Counted from the stretch's first letter, positions 43,538 through 54,993 are shown. The stretch is 64,000 bases of DNA from PALSA-505 sp963762615 (GCA_963762615.1 CAVXLG010000020.1:868001-932000); one strand, 5' to 3'. Translations and numbers: made by a program. The notes: generated from the letters alone by a model not told the origin.

Positions 43538-44516
43538 CTACATGAGCATGTCGGGACTGAGCCCGGCCTCTGTGCTGGGGACGCCGAGCTCGTCGGCCCG
43601 CCGGTCGGCCATCGCCAGCAGCCGCCGGATCCGCCCGGCGATCGCGTCCTTGGTCATCGGAGGGTCGGCCAGCTGGCCGAGTTCCTCCAGGCTCGCCTGC
43701 CGGTTCGCGATGCGCAGCCGTCCCGCATCACACAGGTGCGCGGGCACGTCATCGCCGAGGATTTCCAGCGCCCGCTCCACGCGCGCGCCCGCGGCCACCG
43801 CCGCCCGGGCGCTGCGCCGCAGGTTGGCGTCGTCGAAATTGGCCAGCCGGTTCGCGGTGGCCCGCACCTCCCGGCGGACCCGCCGTTCCTCCCAGGCCAG
43901 GACGCTGTCGTGCGCCCCGAGCCGGGTGAGCAGCGCGCTGATCGCGTCGCCGTCCTTCACCACCACCCGGTCCACCCCGCGGACGTCCCGGGCCTTGGCG
44001 TGGATCTTCAGCCGCCGCGCCGCGCCGACCAGGGCGAGCGCCGCCTCCGGCCCGGGACAGGTGACCTCCAGTGACATCGAGCGGCCCGGCTCGGTCAGCG
44101 AGCCATGGGCGAGGAACGCGGCGCGCCAGGCCGCTTCGCAGTCACAGCTGCCGCCGGCTACCACCTGCCTGGGCAAGCCCGCGCACCGGCCGCCCGTAGC
44201 TGTCCACCAGGCCGGTCTGGCGGGCCAGGCTGTCGCCGTCCTTGGCCACCCGGACGACGTACCTGTTTCCCTTCCGCAACCCGCTCGGCGCGAGCACGAG
44301 CAGCTCGGAGCTGTGCCCGAACACCTCGGCGATATCCTTGCGGAGCCTGCGCGCGGCAGCCCCGGTGTCGAGCTCAGCCTCGATAACGATGTGCCCGCTG
44401 GCCAGGTGCAGTCCGCCGGCGAACCTGAGCAGGGCGGACACCTCCGCCTTGCGGCAGCACGGCTTGACCACGCTGATCCGGCTCAGTTCGTCTTTCACGA
44501 GGCCGGTCATCGCCAT
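43538..44516 (-). CDS. whiA: Sporulation transcription regulator WhiA (frame broken by 1-base insertion)
   Basis: Homing-endonuclease-fold regulator with a C-terminal HTH; master regulator of sporulation-specific division in Streptomyces and conserved in most Gram-positives. N-terminal MTGLVKDELSRISVVKPCCRKAE and the LAGLIDADG-like domain run to DSYGRPVRGL; LPRQVVAGGSCDCEAAW continues one base later. An extra base at 44175-44176 accounts for the shift. HTH: SLEELGQLADPPMTKDAIAGRIRRL. Start ATG 44516 (GGGGGAG upstream). About 325 residues when joined. Confidence 0.93.
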
Positions 44517-44521
44517 CTGCG

Positions 44522-45508
44522 TCACTCCCCCTTGAAGATCTGAGCGTAGACCCCGGCCAGGCGCGCCGGGTCGTGCCGCGGCGTTCCGTCCCGCATGGCC
44601 ACGTCCGCGAAGAGCAGCCTGGCGCCCAGCAGGCCGGCTGCCTTGTCCAGGTCGGCCGTGCCGCCGGCGGCGATCCGGCGGTCGGCCAGCACCACGTCCA
44701 CCGCGAGGCCGGGCGCGTGGTCGGCCAGCACCTCCAGGTGCGCACTGGGCGGCAAGCCTTCGGTCTCCCTGTCCTGCGGCGCGAGGTTGAGCACGACCAC
44801 CCGGCGGGCCCTGGTCGTGAGCATCGCGCCGGCCAGGTCGGGCACCAGCAGGTGCGGCAGCACGCTGGTGAACCACGAGCCTGGCCCGAGCACCACCCAG
44901 TCCGCGTCGCGCACGGCGGCAACCGCCTCCGGTCGCGCGGCCGGGCGGGCGGGTTCGAGCGCTATCGAGTGAATCTGCCCCGCCGTGGTGGCACAGGCGA
45001 CCTGGCCCCTGACGGTGGTCAGCTGGCAGGGGCGGGCCGGATCCGCCCCCTCCACCTGCGCGGTGATGTCCAGCGGCACGGCCGCCATGGGCAGCACCCG
45101 GCCGTGCGCGCCGAGCAGCCGTCCCACCCAGTCCAGCCCCTCGACCGTGTCACCGAGCAGCTCCCACAAGGCCACGATGAGCAGGTTGCCCACGGCGTGC
45201 CCGGACAGCTCGCCGCCGCCGCCGAACCTGTGCTGCACCACTCGGCTCCAGGTGGTCCCCCAGTCATCGTCACCGCACAGGGCGGCCAGGGCCATCCGCA
45301 GGTCGCCGGGCGGCAGCACGCCGAAATCGCGGCGCAGCCTGCCGCTGGAGCCGCCGTCGTCGGCGACCGTCACCACGGCGGTCAGCGTGCCGCACACCCG
45401 GCGCAGCGCCGACAGCGACGCGAACAGCCCGTGGCCGCCGCCGAGCGCCACCACCCGGGGCCCGGGCCCGGGCACGGTAGAGTCAGCTGCCGTCATCCGG
45501 TCAGGCAC
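44522..45508 (-). CDS. yvcK: YvcK/CofD-like uridine diphosphate-N-acetylglucosamine-binding protein
   Basis: 328 residues of the YvcK family (CofD fold), needed for growth on gluconeogenic carbon and cell-wall regulation in Bacillus and mycobacteria (CuvA). Motifs: VVALGGGHGLFASLSALR, VVTVADDGGSSGRLR, LPPGDLRMALAAL and VVLGPGSWFTSVLPHLL. Start GTG 45508, with ATG 45496 as alternative. Sits between rapZ and whiA as in nearly all actinobacteria. Confidence 0.93.
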   Translation of the reverse strand: MPDRMTAADSTVPGPGPRVVALGGGHGLFASLSALRRVCGTLTAVVTVADDGGSSGRLRRDFGVLPPGDLRMALAALCGDDDWGTTWSRVVQHRFGGGGELSGHAVGNLLIVALWELLGDTVEGLDWVGRLLGAHGRVLPMAAVPLDITAQVEGADPARPCQLTTVRGQVACATTAGQIHSIALEPARPAARPEAVAAVRDADWVVLGPGSWFTSVLPHLLVPDLAGAMLTTRARRVVVLNLAPQDRETEGLPPSAHLEVLADHAPGLAVDVVLADRRIAAGGTADLDKAAGLLGARLLFADVAMRDGTPRHDPARLAGVYAQIFKGE

Positions 45509-45512
45509 AGTC

Positions 45513-46409
45513 TCACTCGCGCCCCAGGTCCCTGTGCGTCACCTGGACTTCGGCTCCCGCCTCGGCCAGCATGGCCGCCAGTTGCTCGGCCACCGCGACG
45601 CTGCGGTGCTTGCCGCCGGTGCAGCCCACCGCGAGCGTCAGGAAGCGCTTGCCCTCGCGCTCGAAGCCGGCCAGCGCCGCCCGCATCGCCTCGACGAAGG
45701 CATCGAGGAACTCCTTCGCCCCAGGCTGGCCCAGGACGAAGTCGCGGACCTGCGCGTCCAGCCCGGTAAGCGGGGCAAGGTCCTCGACCCAGTGCGGGTT
45801 GGGCAGGAACCGGCAGTCGGCCACGATGTCCGCGTCCGCCGGCAAGCCGTATTTATAGCCGAACGAGACCACGTTGATGCGCAGGTCGGCAGCGCCCGGG
45901 CCGCCGAAGAAGCCCTGCATCCTGGCGCGCAGCTCGTGCACGTTGAGACCCGAGGTGTCGACTACCAGGTCCGCCTCGCCCCGCACGCCGCGCAGCAGCT
46001 CGCGTTCGGCGGCGATGCCCTCGCTGACCCCGCCGTCGCCCTGCAGCGGATGCGGCCGCCGGACGCTGTCGAACCTGCGGATCAGCGTGTCATCGGCGGC
46101 CTCGAGAAACACCACCCGGGGCGGGGTGCCGCGGCCGGCCAGCTCGCCGAGCGCGGCGTCCAGGTCGGTGGTGAAGGCCAGGCTGCGGACGTCAACCACC
46201 GCGGCGACCCTGGACACCGCGCCGGCCGAGCGCGCGGCCAGGTCCACCATGGTGGGCAGCAGCCCGGGCGGCAGGTTGTCCACCACGAACCAGCCCATGT
46301 CCTCCAGGGCCTTCGCCGCGGTGCTCCGGCCGGCCCCCGACATCCCCGTGATGATCACGATGCTGGGCGCGTCCGCCTCCCGGTAGCTGTCGCCGTGACC
46401 GTTCCTCAC
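45513..46409 (-). CDS. rapZ: RNase adapter / nucleotide-binding protein RapZ
   Basis: 298 residues. P-loop GMSGAGRST at 22-30, conserved VVDNLPPGLLPTMVDLA, FLEAADDTLIRRF and the C-terminal domain with SFGYKYGLPADADIV, CTGGKHRSVAVAEQL. Binds glucosamine-6-phosphate and RNase-linked RNAs in Enterobacteria; role in actinobacteria is not settled. GTG 46409 overlaps the uvrC stop (GTGA). The upstream tandem repeat belongs to uvrC. Confidence 0.93.
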   Translation of the reverse strand: MRNGHGDSYREADAPSIVIITGMSGAGRSTAAKALEDMGWFVVDNLPPGLLPTMVDLAARSAGAVSRVAAVVDVRSLAFTTDLDAALGELAGRGTPPRVVFLEAADDTLIRRFDSVRRPHPLQGDGGVSEGIAAERELLRGVRGEADLVVDTSGLNVHELRARMQGFFGGPGAADLRINVVSFGYKYGLPADADIVADCRFLPNPHWVEDLAPLTGLDAQVRDFVLGQPGAKEFLDAFVEAMRAALAGFEREGKRFLTLAVGCTGGKHRSVAVAEQLAAMLAEAGAEVQVTHRDLGRE

Positions 46410-48526
46410 CGCTGTCCCCCGTCCGCCTCGACCCGGTGATCGTCCGCTTCGACCTGGTGATCGTCCGCTTCGACCTGGTGATCGTCCGCCTCGACCTGGT
46501 GATCGTCCGCTTCGACCTGGTGATCGTCCGCCTCGACCTGGTGATCGTCCGGCGGCGATGCTGGCCGCAGGGCGGTGATGACCGCCTCGGCCACGCCGGG
46601 CCCGATCCCGGGCAGGCCGGCGATCTCCTCGGCGCTGGCCGCCGCCAGGTTGCGCACGGAGCCGAAGTGCCGCAGCAGGGTGGCCCGCCGGGCCGGGCCC
46701 AGTCCGGGCACGCCGTCCAGCTCGCTGGCCGTCAGCGCCTTCGACCTCTTCGCCCGGTGGTAGGTGATCGCGAACCTGTGCGCCTCGTCGCGGACCCGCT
46801 GCAGCAGGTACAGGCCTTCGCTCGTGCGGGACAGGATAACCGGCGCGTTCTCGCCGGGCAGCCACACTTCCTCCAGCCGCTTGGCCAGTCCGCAGACGGC
46901 CACGTCGTCGATGCCGAGCTCGGCCAGGGCCCGCTGCGCGGCCGCTGCCTGGGCAGGCCCTCCGTCCACCACGACGAGATTGGGCGGGTAGGCGAACTTG
47001 CGCTTGGGATCGGCGATGAGGTCGGCCTGCAGGCCGTCCTCCTCGCGGTCGCCGAGCGTGTCGAGCTCGCCGGTCTGCTCGCGCTCCTCGAGGTACCTGC
47101 GGAACCTGCGGGTGATCACCTCGTGGATCGCGGAGATGTCGTCGGTGCCGTCCAGGCCCCGGATGCTGAACCGCCGGTACTCGCTCTTGCGGGCCAGCCC
47201 GTCCTCGAATACCACCATGGACGCCACCACGTGCGTGCCCTGCAGGTTTGACACGTCATAGCACTCGATCCGCAGCGGCGCCTCGTCCAGGCCGAGCCCG
47301 TCCTGGATCTCCTGCAGCGCCCGGCTGCGGGTGGTCAGGTCGCTGGCGCGCCTGGTCTTGTGCAGGGCCAGCGACCCGGCGGCGTTCCTGGCCACGGTCT
47401 CCAGCAGCGCCCGTTTGTCCCCGCGCCTGGGCACGCGCAGGTCGACCCGGCTGCCGCGCCGGGTGGCGAGCCAGTCACGCATGGCGGCGGCGCCGGGCGG
47501 CAGGACCGGCACCAGCACCTCGCGCGGCACTCCGCCGGGTGCGCCCGGGCCCGCGCCGGCCCGGGACCCGCTGCGCTGCCGGCCGGACGGCCGTCGCCGT
47601 AGACCTGGCCGAGGAAGTTCTCCACGAGCTCGGCCGTGCTGACGTCCTCGACCTTGTCCACCACCCAGCCGCGCTGGCCGCGCACCCGCCCGCCGCGCAC
47701 GTAGAACACCTGGACGGCTGCCTCGAGCTGGTCCTCGGCCAGTGCGATCACGTCGCAGTCCGTGCCGTCGCCGAGCACCACCGCCTGCTTCTCCAGGGCG
47801 CGCTCCAGCGCCTTGATGTCATCACGCAGCCGGGCCGCCCGCTCGAACTCCTCGGCCGCCGCGGCCGCGCGCATATCGGTCTCCAGCGCCCGGATGAAGC
47901 GGGCGGTCTGGCCCGCCATGAAGTCACAGAAGTCCTCGGCCAGGAGCCGGTGCTCGGCCTCGCTCACCCGCCCCACGCACGGCGCCGAGCACTTGCCGAT
48001 GTAGCCGAGCAGGCAGGGCCGGCCGATCTGGGCCGCGCGCTTGAACACCCCCGCCGAGCAGGTCCGGACCGGGAAGACGCGAAGCAGCGTGTCAACCGTT
48101 TCCCTGATCGCCCAGGCGTGCGAGTACGGTCCGAAGTACCTGACGCCACGCCGCTTGGCCCCGCGCATCACCATGACCCGCGGGTAATCCTCGTCCATGG
48201 TGACCGCCAGGAACGGGTAGCTCTTGTCGTCCCGGTACCTGACGTTGAACCGGGGATCGAACTCCTTGATCCAGGAGTACTCGAGCTGCAGTGCCTCGAC
48301 CTCGGTGCCGACTACCGTCCAGTCCACCTTGGCGGCCGCCCGCAGCATGCCCTGAGTGCGCGGGTGCAACGTGGCGAAGTCGGCGAAGTAGGAGTTCAGC
48401 CTGGCGCGCAGCGACTTCGCCTTGCCGACGTAGATCACCCGGCCGCGCTCGTCCCGGAACCGGTAGACGCCGGGAGAGTCGGGGACCGAGCCGGGGGCCG
48501 GACGATAGCCGTGCGGAATCTGACAC
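46406..48526 (-). CDS. uvrC: Excinuclease ABC subunit C (two indels; repeat-bearing C-terminal tail)
   Basis: Makes both incisions in nucleotide-excision repair. N-terminal GIY-YIG nuclease (DSPGVYRFRDERGRVIYVGK), UVR motif (AAAEEFERAARLRDDIKAL), C-terminal RNase-H-like domain (RIECYDVSNLQGTHVV, VVVDGGPAQ) and helix-hairpin-helix (VPGLGPARRATLLRHFGS). The last 47 residues carry seven copies of DDHQVEA, not part of the family. GTG 48526 is the likely start (TAGAGT -10 12 bases upstream; VSDSA), joined to GYRPAPGS after removing an extra C at 48511. A missing base lies near 47535-47590. About 706 residues when joined. Confidence 0.88.
46421..46552. repeat. 21-bp tandem repeat, 6 copies, in the uvrC 3' end
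   Basis: Unit GGTGATCGTCCGCTTCGACC plus T (plus strand) repeats six times with single C/T changes. It encodes EADDHQV on the minus strand and ends 12 bases before the rapZ start codon. Confidence 0.95.
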
Positions 48527-48532
48527 GTAGCA

Positions 48533-48538
48533 ACTCTA
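48533..48538 (-). promoter_or_regulatory. -10 element (TAGAGT), leaderless start of uvrC
   Basis: Minus-strand TAGAGT starts 12 bases before GTG 48526 and overlaps the hxlR stop. Confidence 0.5.
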
Positions 48539-48934
48539 CGCAGAGAAGGCGCGCCCGCCGGCCTGCTCGCGGGCATCGTATGCGGCCCGGGCGGCCTCGA
48601 TCTCGTCCAGGTGCGCGTGCGCCCAGCGGACGAGGATGCCGGCCGCGTCGAACAGCGTGTCCCCCATGGGGGTCAGCGCGTAGTCGACCCTGGGCGGCAT
48701 GACCGGGTACATGGTCCGGGTGACGATGCCATCCCGCTCCAGCCCGCGCAGCGTAACGGTGAGCATCCGCTGGCTGATGCCCTCGATGGCACGCTTAAGG
48801 TCGCTGAACCGCCTGGTCCCGCCGCCGAGGCAGAAGATCACCTGCAGCGACCACTTGTCCCCGACCCGGCCCAGGACCTCGCTGGCCCGGCACGGGCTAG
48901 CCTCAAGGCAGGGGTCCGTTTCGCCCGCGTTCAT
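48536..48934 (-). CDS. HxlR-family transcriptional regulator
   Basis: 132 residues, one winged-helix domain. Family motifs: PC in EASPCRASEVLGRVGDKW, RRFSDLKRAIEGISQRMLT and LERDGIVTR. Such proteins sense electrophiles or hypochlorite through the conserved Cys after a Pro or Ser. ATG 48934 has GGAGGTAA 5 bases upstream; longer forms lack support. It diverges from yceI and probably controls it. Confidence 0.92.
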   Translation of the reverse strand: MNAGETDPCLEASPCRASEVLGRVGDKWSLQVIFCLGGGTRRFSDLKRAIEGISQRMLTVTLRGLERDGIVTRTMYPVMPPRVDYALTPMGDTLFDAAGILVRWAHAHLDEIEAARAAYDAREQAGGRAFSA

Positions 48935-49013
48935 GGTTACCTCCAGGTGACCAGGGCACCTGCGTGTGCCGGTCTTGCGTCGCCGGGGGCCCATCCACCA
49001 GGATAAGGGTAGA

Positions 49014-49095
49014 GTTCCGTTTCAGAACCAAGACACTATCCAGTACTGACATACTTCGCAGAACCCACAGACATACCAAACGGACATACCAAGGA
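49014..49095. promoter_or_regulatory. HxlR-yceI divergent promoter with candidate operators
   Basis: Imperfect palindrome GTTCCGTTTCAGAAC at 49014-49028 and three GACATAC direct repeats at 49048, 49070 and 49083. The last lies close to the yceI ribosome binding site. Candidate binding sites for the neighbouring HxlR protein; not matched to any published motif. Confidence 0.4.
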
Positions 49096-49101
49096 GAGAC
49101 A

Positions 49102-49665
49102 GTGACCGTCCAGGCGACCGAGATCCCGGGCTACGTGGCTGGCAAGTGGGCCATCGATGCCGTGCACTCCCACGTCGGGTTCACCGTCAAGCACATGATG
49201 GTGAGCAAGGTACGCGGGCAATTCAACATCTTCAGCGGCGAGTTCATCACCGCCGCCGACCCGCTCCAGTCCAGCGTTACCGCGACGATCGACCTGCGGT
49301 CGGTCGACACGAATAACGAGCAGCGTGACAATCACATCCGCTCGGCCGACTTCTTCGAGGTCGAGACCCACCCGGAGATGACCTACCGGTCCACCGGCAT
49401 CCGGCGGGATCCGGACGGCGCCGGCTTCATCATCGACGGTGACCTGACCATCCGGGGCGTGACCCGGCAGGTCCCGCTGAATCTCGAGCTCGAAGGCTTC
49501 GGCCCCGACCCGTTCGGCGGTACCAGGGCAGGCTTCTCCGCCACCGGCGAGATCAACCGGTCGGACTTCGGCGTCAGCTACAACGGCCCGGTTCCCGGCG
49601 GCGGCACCATCGTCAGCGAGAAGGTGCAGATCAGCCTGGACATCGAGGCAGTGCTGCAGACGTAA
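49102..49665 (+). CDS. YceI-family protein
   Basis: 187 residues of the lipocalin-like YceI fold, which binds polyisoprenoid lipids. Typical sequence: WAIDAVHSHVGFTVKHMMV, DLRSVDTNNEQRDNHIRSADFF and GFSATGEINRSDFG. No signal peptide, so the protein is cytoplasmic. GTG 49102 follows AAGGAGAGAC. Divergent from an HxlR regulator, a common pairing in actinobacteria that suggests a stress-response role. Confidence 0.93.
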   Translation: MTVQATEIPGYVAGKWAIDAVHSHVGFTVKHMMVSKVRGQFNIFSGEFITAADPLQSSVTATIDLRSVDTNNEQRDNHIRSADFFEVETHPEMTYRSTGIRRDPDGAGFIIDGDLTIRGVTRQVPLNLELEGFGPDPFGGTRAGFSATGEINRSDFGVSYNGPVPGGGTIVSEKVQISLDIEAVLQT

Positions 49666-49719
49666 GGCCGGGCCGAGGGCCAGGCTGAAGGCTAGGCCGT
49701 CCCTGGCCGGCGGGCGTCA

Positions 49720-50532
49720 TCAGCCGGCCGGCCAGTCAGCCGGGAACGCCTCGGTGTCGCTTCCGGTGATGTCGCGGAATCGCGCGCGGAAGCTGGCCAG
49801 CAGGTCGCCGCCCCACGCATACCCGGCCGGCACGCGCACCGCCTGCGCCAGCACGTCCCGCAGCTCCCTGGTTCTGGCCCCGCCCCTGGCCAGCGGGACG
49901 GCGGCCAGCGCGTACATGTGATCGAGCGCGCCGAACACCTCGTTGGTGAGCAGCGGCAGCGTGCTGTGGCAGACGGCGGACTCCACGAACCCCTCCCACC
50001 AGGAGGGCTCGCGGGGCGTCCCGCCGCTGCCGAACGCGCGCCGCAGCCGTTCGCGCACCGCCGCGGCCACCGCCGGGTCGGGATGCTCCAGCCCGTGCTG
50101 CCACGCCCAGGCCGACTCCTCGTCCCGTTCGCACAGCGGCAGCGTCCGCGCCAGCAGCTCGAGCGCAAGCGGCACGATGTCGGCATCGCTGGACGCGGCG
50201 GCCTCAGTGAACGCGGCCACCGCCTGCTCCAGGTGCGCGATGCCCTCCGCGACCCGGCCGGCCGCCCCCTCCGCTACGGGCCCGTCAGCCGCACCCTCCG
50301 CTACGGGCCCGTGAGCTGCGGCCACAACAGGCGGATCAACTGCAACAGGCGGATCAGCCACAATAGACGACTCAGCCGTAACAGGCGGGTCAGCCGCAAC
50401 AGGCGGGTCAGCCGCAACAGGCGGACCGGCAGCGGGCAGGTCGGCGGCCGGCGGATCCGCGTCGGGCGGACGGGCGGCGGGCATCCGCGCCTCTGGCGCC
50501 GTTCCGGGTTCGGTTCCACCCTCAGCGGTCAT
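49720..50532 (-). CDS. Hypothetical protein with Pro/Val-Ala-rich repeat region
   Basis: 270 residues, no known family recognised. Residues 15-100 are low-complexity with PPVAADPPVAV repeats (18-base units). The rest (about 110-265) is helical, Ala-rich and probably folded (LEQAVAAFTEAAASS, WWEGFVESAVCHSTLPLLTNE, FRARFRDITGSDTEAF). Start ATG 50532 is set by a TACGCT -10, 12 bases upstream. It follows gcvP with a gap of 54 bases. Confidence 0.55.
   Translation of the reverse strand: MTAEGGTEPGTAPEARMPAARPPDADPPAADLPAAGPPVAADPPVAADPPVTAESSIVADPPVAVDPPVVAAAHGPVAEGAADGPVAEGAAGRVAEGIAHLEQAVAAFTEAAASSDADIVPLALELLARTLPLCERDEESAWAWQHGLEHPDPAVAAAVRERLRRAFGSGGTPREPSWWEGFVESAVCHSTLPLLTNEVFGALDHMYALAAVPLARGGARTRELRDVLAQAVRVPAGYAWGGDLLASFRARFRDITGSDTEAFPADWPAG
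50317..50432. repeat. 18-bp tandem repeat in the hypothetical gene
   Basis: Units based on CAGCCGCAACAGGCGGGT, at least five imperfect copies, code for PPVAAD on the minus strand. Confidence 0.8.
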
Positions 50533-50538
50533 GCCGGA

Positions 50539-50544
50539 AGCGTA
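50539..50544 (-). promoter_or_regulatory. -10 element (TACGCT), leaderless start of hypothetical gene 49720
   Basis: Minus-strand TACGCT starts 12 bases before ATG 50532. Confidence 0.5.
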
Positions 50545-50586
50545 GAGCCAGTCCCGCGGACCGGGCCAGGCGGGCTGACTCACCGG

Positions 50587-53400
<2,814 letters not shown>

Positions 53401-53487
53401 GAGGGGGACCTCCGGGCTGTTCCGGTCCCGGGCCGCGGTGCGGCCGCCGGACCATTCGGACTCCCCCTCTGTCATCGCCGCTGACGA

Positions 53488-53592
53488 TTCCAGAGACGCC
53501 TGTCTCGTCCGGTCCTTGGGCCTGAGAGGTTCCGGGGAAGTTGCCCCTTCGGCGTCCCTGGCTGGCTGCCGGGATCTCTCCCGGACGAGGTC
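53488..53592 (-). promoter_or_regulatory. Glycine riboswitch (single aptamer) upstream of gcvP
   Basis: In the 5' leader of gcvP, minus-strand RNA has the class landmarks in order: CGGGAGAG near the 5' side, GCCGAAGGGGCAACTTCCCC hairpin, CTCTCAGG followed by CCAAGGACCGGAC. Only one aptamer is seen, followed by about 88 bases to the start codon. In Bacillus and others glycine binding turns on gcv; in actinobacteria a single-aptamer form is common. Confidence 0.9.
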
Positions 53593-53670
53593 ATCGGCTA
53601 CCTGCCGAGCCTACCCGAGCGGTTCACCGGCCGGCCTGCGAACACAGCCTAAAACGGCGCCGCTACCCGG

Positions 53671-54282
53671 TCAGCCGGTCTTGCGGGCGCGGCGGGCGGC
53701 CAGCTCGTCCGAGTGCGCGCCACCTGGCGCTCCGTCCTCCGCTCGCTCGCCCGGCATCTCGGCGAGGCTGCCTTCCACCTCGCGCCAGACCCGGCCGAGC
53801 GCGATACCGAAGACGCCCTGCCCGCCTTGCAGCAGGTCCACCACCTCGTCGGCGGATGTGCACTCGTAGACGGTGGCCCCGTCACTCATCAGCGTGACCT
53901 GCGCCAGGTCACGGGTGCCGCGCTCGCGCAGGTGCTGAACCGCGGCGCGAATCTGCTGCAGCGAGATTCCCGTCTCGAGCAGCCGCTTCACGACCTTGAG
54001 CACGAGAATGTCGCGGAAGCTGTACAGCCGCTGGGAACCCGATCCGTGGGCCGGGCGCACGCTGGGCTCGACCAGCCCGGTACGGGCCCAGTAGTCGAGC
54101 TGCCGGTAGGTGATTCCCGCCGCCGAGCAGGCCGTCGGGCCCCGGTAGCCGGTGCCCTCCTCGCCCTCGGGGCCCTCGGCAAGTTCCTCGCCGAACAGCA
54201 GGCCCTGCTCACCGGCCTGCTTGGCCGCCGAACTCCAGGCGCGTTCTCCGGACGCTCCGCTGTTACCCTTTGTTGCCGTCAC
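53671..54282 (-). CDS. MerR-family regulator (Rv1830/ResR-type)
   Basis: 204 residues with N-terminal tail, MerR DNA-binding domain (GITYRQLDYWARTGLVEPS, GSGSQRLYSFRDILVLKVVKRLLETG) and a dimerisation helix. Order and sequence match Mycobacterium tuberculosis Rv1830, which affects cell division and post-antibiotic recovery. GTG 54282 is chosen: GGAGG stands 5 bases away; GTG 54288 overlaps that site. Upstream of gcvP and downstream of DUF151. Confidence 0.88.
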   Translation of the reverse strand: MTATKGNSGASGERAWSSAAKQAGEQGLLFGEELAEGPEGEEGTGYRGPTACSAAGITYRQLDYWARTGLVEPSVRPAHGSGSQRLYSFRDILVLKVVKRLLETGISLQQIRAAVQHLRERGTRDLAQVTLMSDGATVYECTSADEVVDLLQGGQGVFGIALGRVWREVEGSLAEMPGERAEDGAPGGAHSDELAARRARKTG

Positions 54283-54391
54283 GTCCACCTCCGACGAGCC
54301 TGTACCGCACGCTAGGCCGGGTGGCCCGAGCCGTCAACGATCGCCCCCGGCGCGTCGGGATACGGGCCGGCCAATCGCGGCGAACCGCCCG

Positions 54392-54862
54392 TCACGTCGA
54401 GCGGCCGAAGTCCTCCGGCGTGATCGTGTCCAGGAACTCGCGGAACTTCTCGACCTCGTCTTCCTGCTCGTCCGGGATGGGCACGCCCGCCTCGTCGAGG
54501 ATCTCGTCGCTGGCGTAGATGTCGGCTCCGGTCCGCAGCGCGAGCGCGATCGAGTCCGACGGGCGCGCGCTGACTTCCTTCCCGTTCGAGAAGACGAGAT
54601 CGGCGAAGTAGATCCCGTCCCGCAGGGCGGTGATCTTCACCGTGCGCAGCTGTACGCCGAGCGCCTCCAGCACATCGCGGAGCAGGTCGTGCGTCAGCGG
54701 ACGCGGCGGGACCATGCCCTGCTGGGCAAAGGCGATCGCGGTGGCTTCCACCGCGCCGATCCAAATCGGCAGGTACCTGTCGCCCTGCATCTCTTTCAGC
54801 AGGACGATGGGCTGGTTCGTAGGCATCTCGACCCGGACGCCGACGACCTCCATCTGCCTCAC
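54392..54862 (-). CDS. DUF151 bifunctional nuclease-family protein
   Basis: 156 residues. Core: MEVVGVRVEMPTNQPIVLLKE, YLPIWIGAVEATAIAFAQQG, RPLTHDLLRDVLEALG and ARPSDSIALALRTG. Plant and some bacterial homologues cleave DNA or RNA; the actinobacterial Rv1829 type is uncharacterised. GTG 54862 has AGGAG 6 bases upstream. It lies between the two MerR genes. Confidence 0.93.
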   Translation of the reverse strand: MRQMEVVGVRVEMPTNQPIVLLKEMQGDRYLPIWIGAVEATAIAFAQQGMVPPRPLTHDLLRDVLEALGVQLRTVKITALRDGIYFADLVFSNGKEVSARPSDSIALALRTGADIYASDEILDEAGVPIPDEQEDEVEKFREFLDTITPEDFGRST

Positions 54863-54993
54863 GGCGGCTCCTACACTCGGTCAATCCTCGGCCCTGATCG
54901 GGGGCACTCCCTTTGTCAAAGTACACCCGCTGCCGGGCCGGGACGGACCTCGGCCCGGCTCTGGCGGCCCCGCCGCCGGCCGCCGCGCGGGGT

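Noticed and set aside
46410..46865. N-terminal extension of RapZ through the SPGRGGR-type repeat
   Set aside because: It is the other frame of the uvrC repeat; GTG 46409 overlapping the uvrC stop and the P-loop position fit the family.
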